A stretch of DNA of 64,000 bases from Charina bottae (taxonomy: Eukaryota; Chordata; Lepidosauria; Squamata; Charinaidae). Positions 43,065 to 53,079 of this stretch are shown piece after piece. The translations under genes and the position numbers were made by a program. A model generated the notes under the pieces. That model searched no databases and was not told where the DNA came from. It worked only from the letters and a program-made list of their open reading frames with translations. Every line of letters begins with the position of its first letter. Position 1 is the stretch's first letter. The stretch lies in contig JALMGJ010000002.1 in NCBI GenBank assembly GCA_023362775.1, positions 57,258,914-57,322,913 of the forward strand. Direction: 5' to 3'.

Positions 43065-44897
43065 CTAAGTCCCTTTATCATCTAAAGGAGGATCGTTAAG
43101 ATTACCCTGCTGCTGTTGAGCTTGTGAAATGGTCTTAATCTTCCTAGGCACAGAAGACAAAGCAGGAAGGAAGATAGGGGAAAGGTTATGCCTGAGGCCC
43201 CCACCTCTATTCAAGGAAGGATTTTCCAAGTTGGCATGAATGGATTCCTTGACCCCTCTCTCAAACCACCTATCTTCTCTGTCTAAAATGTGAACATTAA
43301 TGTCCTCAAATGAGTGTCCTTTTTCCTTTAGATGAAGATAAACTGCTGACTCTGGTCCTGTGGTGTTACTTCTCCTGTGTTGGGCCATCCTCCTGTACAA
43401 AGGTTGTTTGGTTTCTCCAATGTAGAGTTCAGAGCACTCCTCACTGCACTGGATTGCATACACTACATTGCTTTCCTTGTGTTTTGGAGTTTGATCTTTG
43501 GGGTGTACAAGCCTCTGTCTCAGTGTGTTGGTGGGTTTGAAATATACAGGTATGTGGTGTTTGCCAAATATCCGTTTGATCTTTTCAGACACGCCAGCCA
43601 TGTAAGGAATGACCAGGTTCTTCCGTTTACTCTGAGTCTCAGCCCTATCTGTCGCTGTTTTAGGTCTGGTAGACTTAGATTTGGTGAAGGCCCAATTTGG
43701 ATATCCACAGGCCTGCAGAGCTGTTCTCAGATGCTGCTTTTCATTCTTTTTGGAATCCATGGAGGTGGGGATCGTTTCTGCTCTGTGTGACAATGTCCTG
43801 ATGACTCCTAGTTTGTGCTGCAGTGGATGGTGGGAGTCAAACATCAGGTATTGATCTGTGTGTGTGGGTTTCCTGTAGATCCCTATTTCTAGCTTGCCAC
43901 CGGTCCCAATGAGGACTTCACAGTCTAGGAATGCCAGTCTGTTGTCCTTGGTGTCTTCTCTGGTGAAGCTAATGTTGGCATCTATAGTGTTTATATGGTC
44001 CGTGAAGGCCTGTACTTCCTGGGCCTTGATTTTGACCCAGGTGTCATCCACATACCTAAACCAGTGGGTGGGCACCGTTCCCTGGAATGTGTTGAGTGCT
44101 TTCTTCTCCACTTCTTCCATGTATAAATTGGCCACAATGGGTGACACAGGAGAACCCATGGCACAGCCGTGTTTTTGTCTGTAAAAGTCACCTCTGTATG
44201 TGAAATAAGTGGTGTTAAGACACAGGTCCAGAAGATGGCAGATCTGGTTTGGGTTGAGATGGCTTCTCCTTTCCAGGGTGCTGTCCTCTTCTAGTCTCTT
44301 CCTGACAGCGGATAGAGCATGAGTGGTGGGGATGCTGGTGAAAAGGGAGGACACATCAAAGGAGACCATAGTTTCATCTGTATCCAGTTTCAGGATCTTT
44401 GCTTTGGAAACAAATTCTTCCGAATTATGGATGTGGTGTTCAGAGTGTCCAACTAGAGGTGCTAGTATGGTAGAGAGGTGTTTGGCAATGTTGTATGTTA
44501 CCGAATTGATGCTGCTGACTATGGGTCGGAGGGGTGTTCCTTCCTTGTGGATCTTAGGAAGTCCGTAGATGCAGGGGATGGCTTCTCCAGGATACAGACG
44601 GTGGTAGGTAATCCTATCGATGGAGCCATCATGTTCCAATTGTTTCAAACTGTCTATTGCCTTTTTCTTGTAATTGTTGGTGGGGTCTCTTTTCAGTTTT
44701 TCATATGTATGGTGATCCTCCAAAAGTGAGGTAATTTTATTGTGGTAGTCTGCAGTGTTTAGAACCACTGTACATCTTCCTTTGTCAGCAGGTAAAATGG
44801 TGATGGTTTCATCTTTGCTGAGGGCTGTCAGGGCTCTCCTCTCTTGGACGGTAAGGTTGGGGGGAGGAGGTTGAGCACTGGACAGAGCTGCAGCTAT
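43065..44897 (-). CDS. PLE reverse transcriptase / GIY-YIG endonuclease, N-terminally truncated
   Basis: An uninterrupted frame of about 610 codons, entering at the dimer junction without a start codon; the native N-terminus is missing. It makes cDNA and cuts target DNA for element insertion. Upstream of the first possible start, ILPADKGRCTVVLN matches the usual beginning of PLE reverse transcriptases. Then come YGLPKIHKEGTPLRPIVSS, VSFDVSSLFTSIP (motif A), GCAMGSPVSPIVANLYME (motif B), WFRYVDDTWV (motif C, YVDD) and LAFLDCEV. The C-terminal third has the GIY-YIG nuclease: VVYAIQC, LYIGETKQPLYRRMAQHR, then an E-containing RGVKESIHANLENPSLNRGG segment. The 3' part is duplicated in the forward copy. 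Confidence 0.93.
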   Translation of the reverse strand: MAAALSSAQPPPPNLTVQERRALTALSKDETITILPADKGRCTVVLNTADYHNKITSLLEDHHTYEKLKRDPTNNYKKKAIDSLKQLEHDGSIDRITYHRLYPGEAIPCIYGLPKIHKEGTPLRPIVSSINSVTYNIAKHLSTILAPLVGHSEHHIHNSEEFVSKAKILKLDTDETMVSFDVSSLFTSIPTTHALSAVRKRLEEDSTLERRSHLNPNQICHLLDLCLNTTYFTYRGDFYRQKHGCAMGSPVSPIVANLYMEEVEKKALNTFQGTVPTHWFRYVDDTWVKIKAQEVQAFTDHINTIDANISFTREDTKDNRLAFLDCEVLIGTGGKLEIGIYRKPTHTDQYLMFDSHHPLQHKLGVIRTLSHRAETIPTSMDSKKNEKQHLRTALQACGYPNWAFTKSKSTRPKTATDRAETQSKRKNLVIPYMAGVSEKIKRIFGKHHIPVYFKPTNTLRQRLVHPKDQTPKHKESNVVYAIQCSEECSELYIGETKQPLYRRMAQHRRSNTTGPESAVYLHLKEKGHSFEDINVHILDREDRWFERGVKESIHANLENPSLNRGGGLRHNLSPIFLPALSSVPRKIKTISQAQQQQGNLNDPPLDDKGT

Positions 44898-45746
44898 CTC
44901 ATTGGGACCGGTGGCAAGCTAGAAATAGGGATCTACAGGAAACCCACACACACAGATCAATACCTGATGTTTGACTCCCACCATCCACTGCAGCACAAAC
45001 TAGGAGTCATCAGGACATTGTCACACAGAGCAGAAACCATCCCCACCTCCATGGATTCCAAAAAGAATGAAAAGCAGCATCTGAGAACAGCTCTGCAGGC
45101 CTGTGGATATCCAAATTGGGCCTTCACCAAATCTAAGTCTACCAGACCTAAAACAGCGACAGATAGGGCTGAGACTCAGAGTAAACGGAAGAACCTGGTC
45201 ATTCCTTACATGGCTGGCGTGTCTGAAAAGATCAAACGGATATTTGGCAAACACCACATACCTGTATATTTCAAACCCACCAACACACTGAGACAGAGGC
45301 TTGTACACCCCAAAGATCAAACTCCAAAACACAAGGAAAGCAATGTAGTGTATGCAATCCAGTGCAGTGAGGAGTGCTCTGAACTCTACATTGGAGAAAC
45401 CAAACAACCTTTGTACAGGAGGATGGCCCAACACAGGAGAAGTAACACCACAGGACCAGAGTCAGCAGTTTATCTTCATCTAAAGGAAAAAGGACACTCA
45501 TTTGAGGACATTAATGTTCACATTTTAGACAGAGAAGATAGGTGGTTTGAGAGAGGGGTCAAGGAATCCATTCATGCCAACTTGGAAAATCCTTCCTTGA
45601 ATAGAGGTGGGGGCCTCAGGCATAACCTTTCCCCTATCTTCCTTCCTGCTTTGTCTTCTGTGCCTAGGAAGATTAAGACCATTTCACAAGCTCAACAGCA
45701 GCAGGGTAATCTTAACGATCCTCCTTTAGATGATAAAGGGACTTAG
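44898..45746 (+). pseudogene. Partial PLE copy: C-terminal third with GIY-YIG domain
   Basis: Forward-strand duplicate of the last 280 or so codons of the neighbouring PLE frame, starting at LIGTGGKLEIGIYRKPTHTD and running through the GIY-YIG nuclease to the same stop. The first roughly 18 codons of the open frame (from 44844) come from the opposite strand of the other copy and are not native. Amino-acid sequence over the shared part is the same in both copies as far as I compared. Without reverse transcriptase it is non-autonomous. Confidence 0.9.
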
Positions 45747-45846
45747 AAACAACATCTCAAAAATAACCATGACCTAGCCCCAGGTGCAAGGTCACACAGC
45801 CAGCCTAGAAACATATTTAAGGATTCCCTTACTAACTTTACTCAGA

Positions 45847-45877
45847 CTGAAGAAGCTCCTTGGATAAGGAGTGAAAC
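45847..45877 (+). ncRNA. Hammerhead-ribozyme-like core (PLE family B, right arm)
   Basis: Forward-strand CTGAAGA (45847-45853), stem II CUCCUU / AAGGAG, GAAAC (45873-45877), followed by GTTT allowing a minimal stem III. It lies in the 3' untranslated terminal repeat, 100 bases after the stop codon. Confidence 0.65.
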
Positions 45878-45976
45878 GTTTCCACTAAGAAAATAGAAAT
45901 CCAGTTGACATGATTCAAGCCACAGACTGTTCCACCTGGATGACTGAGAACCTTCATAGACATAGTGCCTAATTAG

Positions 45977-46571
45977 GTAAATAAAAGTTGGTGACATTGA
46001 GAGGAAAGTAGGTTTCCAGCAGAGTCATTGACTAATATCTGACTGCCTTAGAAGGGTAAAGGAAAATTTTCTTGACTTGCTCTGAATGGCCTGGGATGCA
46101 AAGATAGAGAACGGTATCCATTTGATGCTTTGTAACCTGAAGCTTTGTGTTGGGGTGCTGATCCTCAGATAGACTTTCTCAACATCTTAGAGCCATGTCC
46201 AGATGGAACAGAAGTATCTTAGGATAGGGTCAGGTTATCCCTTAGGCACATGGCTAACTGCGTAATAGTGAAGTATTGGACATGGATGGGGGAACCAGTT
46301 TCAAATTCTCACTCACAGAACTCACTGGTAAATTAAGTCATTATCTCTCAGCATAATCTAACTCACAAGGCAGTCTTGGTGGGATTAAAATTAATGAATT
46401 ACAACAGCTTAATCTCTCTCAGAAAAGATGGATCATAAATTCAATCAATAAATGCTGAAAATTGGCAGATTGGTTTTCTCCCATTTCGAAGTGATAGACA
46501 CTAGAACTTGTGCAGACACTAGTGAACATAAGGTTTTAAAAAACAGAAAAATCCCTCCAATTCTCCCTCCA
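45977..46571. other. No gene seen
   Basis: Unclassified DNA downstream of the PLE. Confidence 0.55.
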
Positions 46572-46662
46572 AATCCAGGAAAATTTGTTGTAAACTGCCC
46601 AGAGTCTACTGCTGTAGAGATGGGCGGTGATAAATTTGAATAATAAATAAATCATAATAAAT
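46572..46662 (+). mobile_element. L2-type 3' terminal fragment
   Basis: TTGTAAACTGCCCAGAGTC, then GAGATGGGCGGTGATAAATT and an (AATA)n tail: the conserved L2-type 3' hairpin and tail only. The version with CTACTGC..GTAGAG in the loop is shared with 55098-55150. Confidence 0.65.
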
Positions 46663-47066
46663 AAAATATGGAACACTTTGCCCCCACTTACATGCCCAGC
46701 CAATCTGCATCATCATCCACCCAGGGCAGCCTTACCATCTCTTCCCCCAGAGCAAAATATTTAGTTATTTCTGCCTCAGTCACCATAAAGTCACAGGTCA
46801 GTTTTTTCTTGGACTTCATACTGCTGAAGTAGAACAAGATAAGATGCCTTGGCAGGACTGAGCTGCACCAGGACTAATGAGCTATCTATAAAACCTTATC
46901 AGGGTAGATTCTGGAAACAGTCAACAGATACAGATTTACTGTTTTTTTAATCCACATTAAAAGAAGTTTTGGATGTAAGGGAGAACTGGCCAGGATCGTT
47001 CCACTGACACTAACATGGGATCAGAGAAAAGACAGGAAGAAGGAGAGCTCTCATTCTTGGCCCTAT
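46663..47066. other. No gene seen
   Basis: Unclassified DNA before the SINE. Confidence 0.5.
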
Positions 47067-47075
47067 CTATCTGAA

Positions 47076-47413
47076 GGTAAAGGTAAAGGTTCCCCCCGCA
47101 CATTTGTGCAGTCGTGTCCGACTTTAGGGGCCGGTGCTCATCTCCGTTTGTTAGCCGAAGAGCCAGCGCTGTCCGAAGACGCTTCCGCGGTCATGTGGCC
47201 GCATGACACGCACGGAACGCTGTTACCTACCCACCGAAGTGGTACCTATTCATCTACTTGCATTTTCATGCTTTCGAATTGCTAGGTTGGCAAGAGCTGG
47301 AGCTAGTATGGGAGCTCACTCCTCACGCAGGGCTAGGGATTCGAACCTCCGAACTTGTGATCTTCCGATCGACAAGCCTGGCGTCTTACCCACTGAGCCA
47401 CCATGCCCCACAC
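47076..47413 (-). mobile_element. Sauria-type SINE, copy 2, 9-bp TSD
   Basis: Better preserved than the copy at 27351. On the minus strand the tRNA-derived head reads TGGGGCATGGTGGCTCAGTG (A box TGGCTCAGTGG), then GGTTCGAATCCCTAGCCC (B box). The tail part contains AGTCGGACACGACTG, shared with the BovB 3' end, and ACCTTT repeats. Target duplications CTATCTGAA lie at 47067-47075 and 47414-47422. Confidence 0.9.
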
Positions 47414-47422
47414 CTATCTGAA

Positions 47423-48964
47423 CCAGGACACAATTTATTTCAATGGTTGCTGACTTTAAAAATACCAGACTGCATATTTATTTTTAAATCACGACACTAT
47501 CCCAAGAACTTTGAGAAAATTCCTAACATGCAAACTTAATTAATGCTGCCAGCTGTCAGCCACTCAGCCATATTAGTATTCCATCTTGCATAAGTGAACC
47601 ATTTGAGGTTGTTCGGCCTGAATTTTAGAGATAGATATAACTGCAAAGCCCCAAATACATTGTGTAATCACTTTTGTCCTCTACAAAACTTGCCAATCTT
47701 TTCAGGCACTTTATATATTTTGTGATAGGGATTCATAGCCCAGGGGTAAAACACATGCATCAAAGGATTCAACACTACGTAGGATCGCAAAAATCTATTG
47801 TCTGAACTTACAAAGCTGTGGCCAGTGCTAAGCTAGCTTGATTCATCTTACATCCAAACCAAAAGAAAGGTTTAGAAATCAGGTCTCTACCACCCACTGC
47901 CTTATCATGAGAAAGCTACATATTGCTGCAATTCCGTTCCCTATCAGAAATGTGGAAATCATTTGATGATTAAAACAAATTTACAGTTAGAATTGTACGA
48001 TCTACAATTTTGAACTCTGTTTAGGAAAATTGACACCTTCTGAACCACCTGAATGTAATACTGTGTGTGTGTGTGAATTACACACACACACAAACACATA
48101 ACCAGAGATATTTTTCTTTTAAAAAAATTATGTTTGACAAACCTCAAGCAAATCCAACATACATTTTTACACATTTATGAAGAAACATAATAGGTTGGAA
48201 TGATATTTCCTGAATGACTTCTTTTCTTATGCATTTTCACTTTGTCTGTAATGTTATTTTTAATCTGCTGATAGAGCACTTCTTGTGCTGTATTTCATCA
48301 TACAAAAGGCATTTATATATTTTGGAAGTTATACAAAATGTGCTTTATTTTTCTTTTGCAAATGCAAATATTGATCTTACTTGACCACAACTGCATTGTA
48401 AGTATCTAAAAAGTCATGAATTGAGCTGACTTACTGCACAAACATAGCGGTATCTACTGAATGTGCAAAAAGAAAGAAAGCTGAAAACAGATTTACTTGC
48501 TATTGTCCTTGTAACCATGGTTACTCTATTCCGTTTCGATGTTGCTAAGATAGGGATAGAAATTTTGGCCACTATTCATTCAGTCTTATCTCTTTGACAC
48601 AAAGGTTAGAAATCTACTTTTTACAAAAATTAAATCTGGGTTTCCAAGGATTCTAATAGAAACACATGAACTGCAAAAAGATCTTCAAGAAAAATATTTT
48701 GTTACTAAATCCAGGTATAGTATATAGAGTGCTGTTTATTTATTTATTTATTATTATAAAGGGCAAAGCTTTCTCCATGTCACTTGCTCTAACATATAGC
48801 AGCAGAATTAGATTATATTTGAGGTATGGATGAAGAATAATGGAAAAGGCATTGCACTATAGCATTCCATTAGGAAGAAACTTGACAGAAGACTTCAAAG
48901 AAATTAGATTTCTTTTCTAACATTTGTTTGTATGCTACTTAAATAATTATTTGCATGCTACCTA
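47423..48964. other. No gene seen; (GT)n/(CA)n at 48062-48100
   Basis: Unclassified AT-rich DNA. A GT run followed by a CA run near 48062-48100 makes a small potential hairpin. No coding motif. Confidence 0.55.
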
Positions 48965-49280
48965 ATCAACTGACTGTCAAACCATAATCAATAAACATCT
49001 AAAATTAATATAAAAACAATAATCAGCAATGCTGATACCTAATCAGACCCCAAAAGCTGCTGTCTCTCTTATGTCAAGCCCTCCTCTCCATTGGCCTGTA
49101 GAACAGCACAGTTTTTACTGCTCTCTTGAATGATAATAAGGTCAGAGCCATTCTGACCTCAGATGGTGAGGAAGCTATGACCAAGAAGGTCATCCTTCCA
49201 GCACTCATCCATTAACCTTCTAAGGTGCAGCGGCAGTGGAAGGCGGATTGTAAGCGTGCCACTCTGTAGCCAGTGACAGT
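48965..49280 (-). mobile_element. Possible L2/CR1-type 3' end, old
   Basis: On the minus strand, fragments such as LRSEW and GQWRGGL between about 49180 and 49075 can be aligned to the L2 C-terminal LPPELR...FRKDLKTWFCHLAW region with frame changes, and the sequence to the left is A-rich like a reversed 3' untranslated part. The match is weak. Confidence 0.3.
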
Positions 49281-50254
49281 AATGTGATTTATGTCCTTTG
49301 ACTCTTCAGGTAGCTTTGGTCAAGAAGAATATTTATTTCATGCTTTCTTATGGACCTAAGCTTTTGTGTAATGAGGGAGAAAGTCAGTTTTGCATACCAT
49401 GTTGAATAACAACGGATGATTTGTGAGGGGGAAGTCCATTTTCATCCTTTGAAAAATATTGTATTCAAACAGTAAGCGTAATAAAAGGTAAAGCACTAAA
49501 AATGTTTCCTTAACAGAAGGATCTGATCCTGTAAAAAAACAGGTTGATAACTATTGCACATGTATTATCTTATGTTGTGGAAAAACCCTCTTTGGCTACA
49601 TTTTCAACAACACACTGAGCTACAGACTAGGAAACTGCACTTTAGCTTTGTATGTTGTGCAAACCTAAGCCATATGGTTCACCATGTCATGCAGTCTCAG
49701 AAAATTAGATTGTATAAGCTATTGTTAAGTTCACTAAAGGCAAGAATGTCATGCAAACATAGCCATTAACTTCTTAGTGTGAGTGTGATAGGGAATTTAT
49801 CAAAATTATCATGAAGGAGTTCAGAAGTCTTGACTTTTGTTCACTTCTTTATTTTCCTTAGCCATTATCCACACCCTGGGTCTCAAAGGAACATGAAGAG
49901 AAGAACAGAATGAAAACTATATTGCTCATATATCTCCTCTATTGATTATGTTTTCTTTGCTATTGTGTTTTGCTTCCTTTTAAAATTAAAGGGAATTGTT
50001 CCTCAAAAGGCCTACTAGCTGCATCTTCTCGGCTTCTGCTGAAAACGGGATGCTAGACTAGATGATGAAATCCAGCAAAATTATTCTTATATTCTTACAG
50101 TTCATTCTACATAAATCAACAAATGCAGATAATAAGTATTGTGTTGGTAGAAGCATAGGTGACAAAAGAAAAAACCAAATTGTTTTGTCCTTATTGGGTT
50201 ATCAGTAGCATAGAAACTTCATCTCAGTGAGATTTCAGAAGCTCATTTCTCATC
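49281..50254. other. No gene seen
   Basis: Unclassified AT-rich DNA with only short frames. Confidence 0.55.
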
Positions 50255-50262
50255 TCATAGGA

Positions 50263-50529
50263 CAGGGGTGGGCAACGTCAGGCCCGCAGGCCATATAAGG
50301 CCCGCAGTGCTCCCGCCAAATGCCCGTGGGGCTCCCACCCACAAACCCCGCCCCTTCCATGCGATTGGCTCCCACCCGCAAACCCCGCCCCCAGTGCTTG
50401 TGATTGGCTCCCGCCCCCAAACTCCGGCCCCCGGTCCGCGGAAATCCCAGAAACCCCGCCCCCCACCCCCCAGTCCCCAGTTATAAATATCCAAATGGCC
50501 CTTGGCAGAAAAAAGGTTCCCCACCCCTA
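50263..50529. mobile_element. hAT-type MITE, copy 2
   Basis: A 267-bp relative of 41445-41712. It starts CAGGGGTGGGCAACGTC and ends GGTTCCCCACCCCTA (the final G has changed to A). A perfect 8-bp duplication TCATAGGA lies at 50255-50262 and 50530-50537. The interior contains GC boxes at 50346-50354, 50383-50391 and 50454-50462, and reverse CCAAT boxes (ATTGG) at 50364-50368 and 50403-50407. Confidence 0.93.
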
Positions 50530-50537
50530 TCATAGGA

Positions 50538-51494
50538 CCAGTGAACCTGTCAGGGTTGAAGCTGGTGAGGTAGGAATCTCTGATTCTTACACCAGTGAAA
50601 GACATTTTAGAAAGAAGAGACAAATGGAAGAAATGTTATAGGCTGGGGAAACAAAGCCACATTGCTGTTGACTTAAAATACTGGAGGAAGAGACCCAGAA
50701 TTCAAACCTAGGAGCTAACATATATAATTGGTAAGATTACTAGGTATTACTAGAACTTCTTGTATTTATGATTTCCTATTTCACTGCAAGAAATCTACTT
50801 ACCTACTTATCTAACGTAGGAAAATGGAGCATGGAGACAGTCTGATTGCCATCCCTGGAACAAAGCCTTGGCAGAAAAAGCTACTTTACTGCAAACAAAT
50901 GATATTTTAGCCTTTTATCTCAAAGGGCTTTCAAACACATTTTATCCAGTGTTGAACACTCTCTCGTTTCATATGTTTTTTACAGAGTGAATAATGCAAT
51001 CATTTAATCATCCTAATAATTGAGTGAAACTGCAAGGGTGAGGTTTAGCTTTCTTTTTTGTAACTCAGGAGAAAGGGGAAAAAAAACTTTTGATAGCAAA
51101 AGTGGTTCCCAACAGTGACCTTAAATCAGCTCTATAGGGATGAATGCAAGCTGTGAAAACACAGTGTTTTTATAGCAGCCTTCTCTGCAGCTGTATTAAA
51201 TGTTCTGTGAGACTTTTTATAGGGAAATGAAAACTTCACAAAGGACTCCATCAGAGCTGCTAACAGAGCTTAATAGCACAGAAAAGATGCCCTCTAGAAA
51301 TATATCTCTGTAATTGGAATCTGATTTTGCCCCCTGCCATATGGGCTACAACTTTAGCAGAGAAATGTTCTGTAACCTTCCTTTTAGGTAAATACATTAA
51401 TACACTAATTAATTAAAGAAGAATTACTTTTAAAATTATTCTGATTGAAATATAACAGTCATGACAGTAATACATTCTATGTATCAACAGATAA
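50538..51494. other. No gene seen
   Basis: Unclassified AT-rich DNA. Confidence 0.55.
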
Positions 51495-51503
51495 ATAGAA
51501 TTC

Positions 51504-51645
51504 AAGAGAATATTTGTAGCTCAGGGTTGAACTGTGGAGTCCTGGGTGCTCTCTGAGCCTTGTTGTTTTCTTGCAGACATTTCATTGCCAGACTAGGCAA
51601 CATCTTCAGTGTGAAAAGGGAATGTGACTTGCTCTCTGTTTATAT
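51504..51645 (-). mobile_element. Penelope-like element fragment (family C), 3' part
   Basis: Reverse-strand PLE terminal repeat. On the minus strand it carries a hammerhead-like core (51579-51609), then AACAACAAGGCTCAGAGAGC and GTTCAACCCTGAGCTAC, ending near 51505. It is cut at 51645 by an L2 insertion and resumes at 53080. AGAATTC-containing flanks near 51497 and 53305 may be the remains of a target duplication but are not exact. Confidence 0.65.
51579..51609 (-). ncRNA. Hammerhead-ribozyme-like core (PLE family C)
   Basis: Minus-strand CTGAAGA (51603-51609), stem II GUUGCC / GGCAAU, then GAAAT (51579-51583). The last base departs from the usual GAAAC. Relatives elsewhere may show whether GAAAC is ancestral. 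Confidence 0.5.
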
Positions 51646-53079
51646 CTAGACCCCTTTCAGTCAGGTTTCAGGCCGGGATATGGGACGGAGACTGCATTAG
51701 TTGCGCTTATGGATGATCTCTGGCGAGGGCGGGATGGAGGGAGTGCATCCATCCTGGCTCTCTTAGATCTCTCGGCGGCTTTTGATACCATCGACCATGG
51801 TATCCTTCTGGGATGGCTCAGGGTGTTGGGGGTGGGCGGTGTAGTTTTACGCTGGTTCACCTCCATCCTCCAGGGCCATTCCCAATCGGTGGTGATAGGA
51901 GAGGAGAGATCCGACCCTTGACCCCTCTTATGTGGGGTGCCGCAGGGTTCAGTGCTCTCCCCTCTCCTGTTTAACATCTATATGAAGCCGCTGGGTGAGA
52001 TCATCCATCACCACGGGATGAGGTATCATCAATATGCGGATGATACTCAATTGTATATCACCATCCCGGGTGAAGCAAGTGATGCGGTAAATGCCCTCTC
52101 TCAGTGCCTGGGGTCTGTGGGGGTCTGGATGGGGAACAACAGGCTTCAGCTGAACCCTGGTAAGACGGAGTGGCTGTGGATTGATGGCCTCTCGGGTTCC
52201 AGAATGTTGTCATCTTTGGTCCTGGATGGGGTAGCACTGCCCCATTCAGAGCCGGTGCGGAACTTGGGGGTCCTCCTGGACTCACGTCTCCTGCTTGAAG
52301 AGCAGGTGGCAGCCGTGGCCAGGAGGGCCTTTGCGCAACTTCAGGTTGTGCGCCAGCTGCGCCCATTCCTGGATCGAGATGCCCTCCGAACAGTCACTCA
52401 TGCTCTTGTCATCTCCCATATAGACTACTGCAATGCGCTCTCCGTGGGGCTACCCTTGAAGAGTATCTGGAAACTTCAGCTGGTCCAGAATGCGGCCGCG
52501 TGGACAGTTATGGGTGCTGTAAGATCGGCCCATGTAACACCTCTGCTGCGCAAGCTGCATTGGGTACCAGTTTGCTTCCAGGTCCAATTCAAGGTGTTGG
52601 TTATCACCTTTAAAGCCCTACATGGCATGGGCCAGGTTACCTGAGGGACCGTCTCATCCCCGGAACATCAACCCGCCCCACTCAGTCATGCAGAGAGGGC
52701 ATGCTACAGATCCCATCGGCAAAAGAGTTCCATCTAGCGGGATCCAGGAGGCGTGCCTTCTCTGCAGTAGCACCCGCCCTTTGGAATATCTTGCCCCTGG
52801 AGCTGAGGCGAGTTTCTTCTCTCCTGACCTTCCGGAAAGACTTGAAGACCTGGTTCTGCCACCTTGCTTGGGACGGGAATGCCAATAGTTCCTCTTGGGA
52901 GTGGCTGGCGCCATGAAACCTGCCTTATTATTAACATCTTTCTGTTTGGATTTTATATGTAAATTATTGTTGTTGTAATTTTATATTTTTAGCTTATTGT
53001 TGTGAGCTGCCCAGAGTCCCCAGGTATGGAGGAGATGGGCGGTGATACAAATTTAAAAAATAAATAATAAATAAATATA
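51646..53079 (+). mobile_element. L2-clade LINE, 5'-truncated, inserted in a PLE
   Basis: A 1.43-kb copy starting within DPFQSGFRPGYG (reverse transcriptase finger region) and ending with the 3' hairpin (GCTGCCCAGAG...GATGGGCGGTG, about 53008-53044) and an (AATA)n tail. PLE family C sequence is present on both sides, so the L2 landed in that element. A short TATA-type overlap at the junctions may be the target site. Confidence 0.88.
51652..52916 (+). pseudogene. L2 reverse transcriptase, C-terminal two thirds
   Basis: Frames 51709-51921 and 51937-52644 carry motif A (LLDLSAAFDTIDHG), motif B ([20 protein letters not shown]) and motif C ([14 protein letters not shown]). A single TGA at 51919-51921 separates A from B in the same phase. 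The frame shifts near 52635 (one or two bases lost at GMGQVT), after which the C-terminal FRKDLKTWFCHLAWDG continues in frame 52701-52916. The N-terminal half and endonuclease are absent. Confidence 0.9.

Larger units (their letters stand above)
42885..45963. mobile_element. Penelope-like element (family B), inverted dimer with 13-bp TSD
   Basis: A 3.08-kb insertion bounded by perfect repeats AGTGCCTAATTAG at 42872-42884 and 45964-45976. It consists of a long reverse-strand copy (42885 to about 44897) and a short forward copy (44898-45963) joined head to head. The outer 1,029 bases of each (42885-43913 and 44898-45926) form an inverted repeat of equal length with one difference seen (43773 versus 45038). 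The loop of about 984 bases holds the rest of the reverse transcriptase. The right end alone has a further 37 bases (45927-45963). Partial inverted copies and a one-sided terminal extension are known of Penelope elements. Confidence 0.93.

Noticed and set aside
43310..44729. Forward-strand frames of 76-137 codons opposite the PLE gene, repeated on the reverse strand at 45021-45501
   Set aside because: They are antisense shadows of the well-supported PLE coding frame, duplicated because the PLE arms are inverted copies.
47380..47413. tRNA-like A and B boxes, a possible tRNA gene
   Set aside because: They form the head of a Sauria-type SINE with a BovB-like tail and target duplications; no cloverleaf of a functional tRNA is evident.
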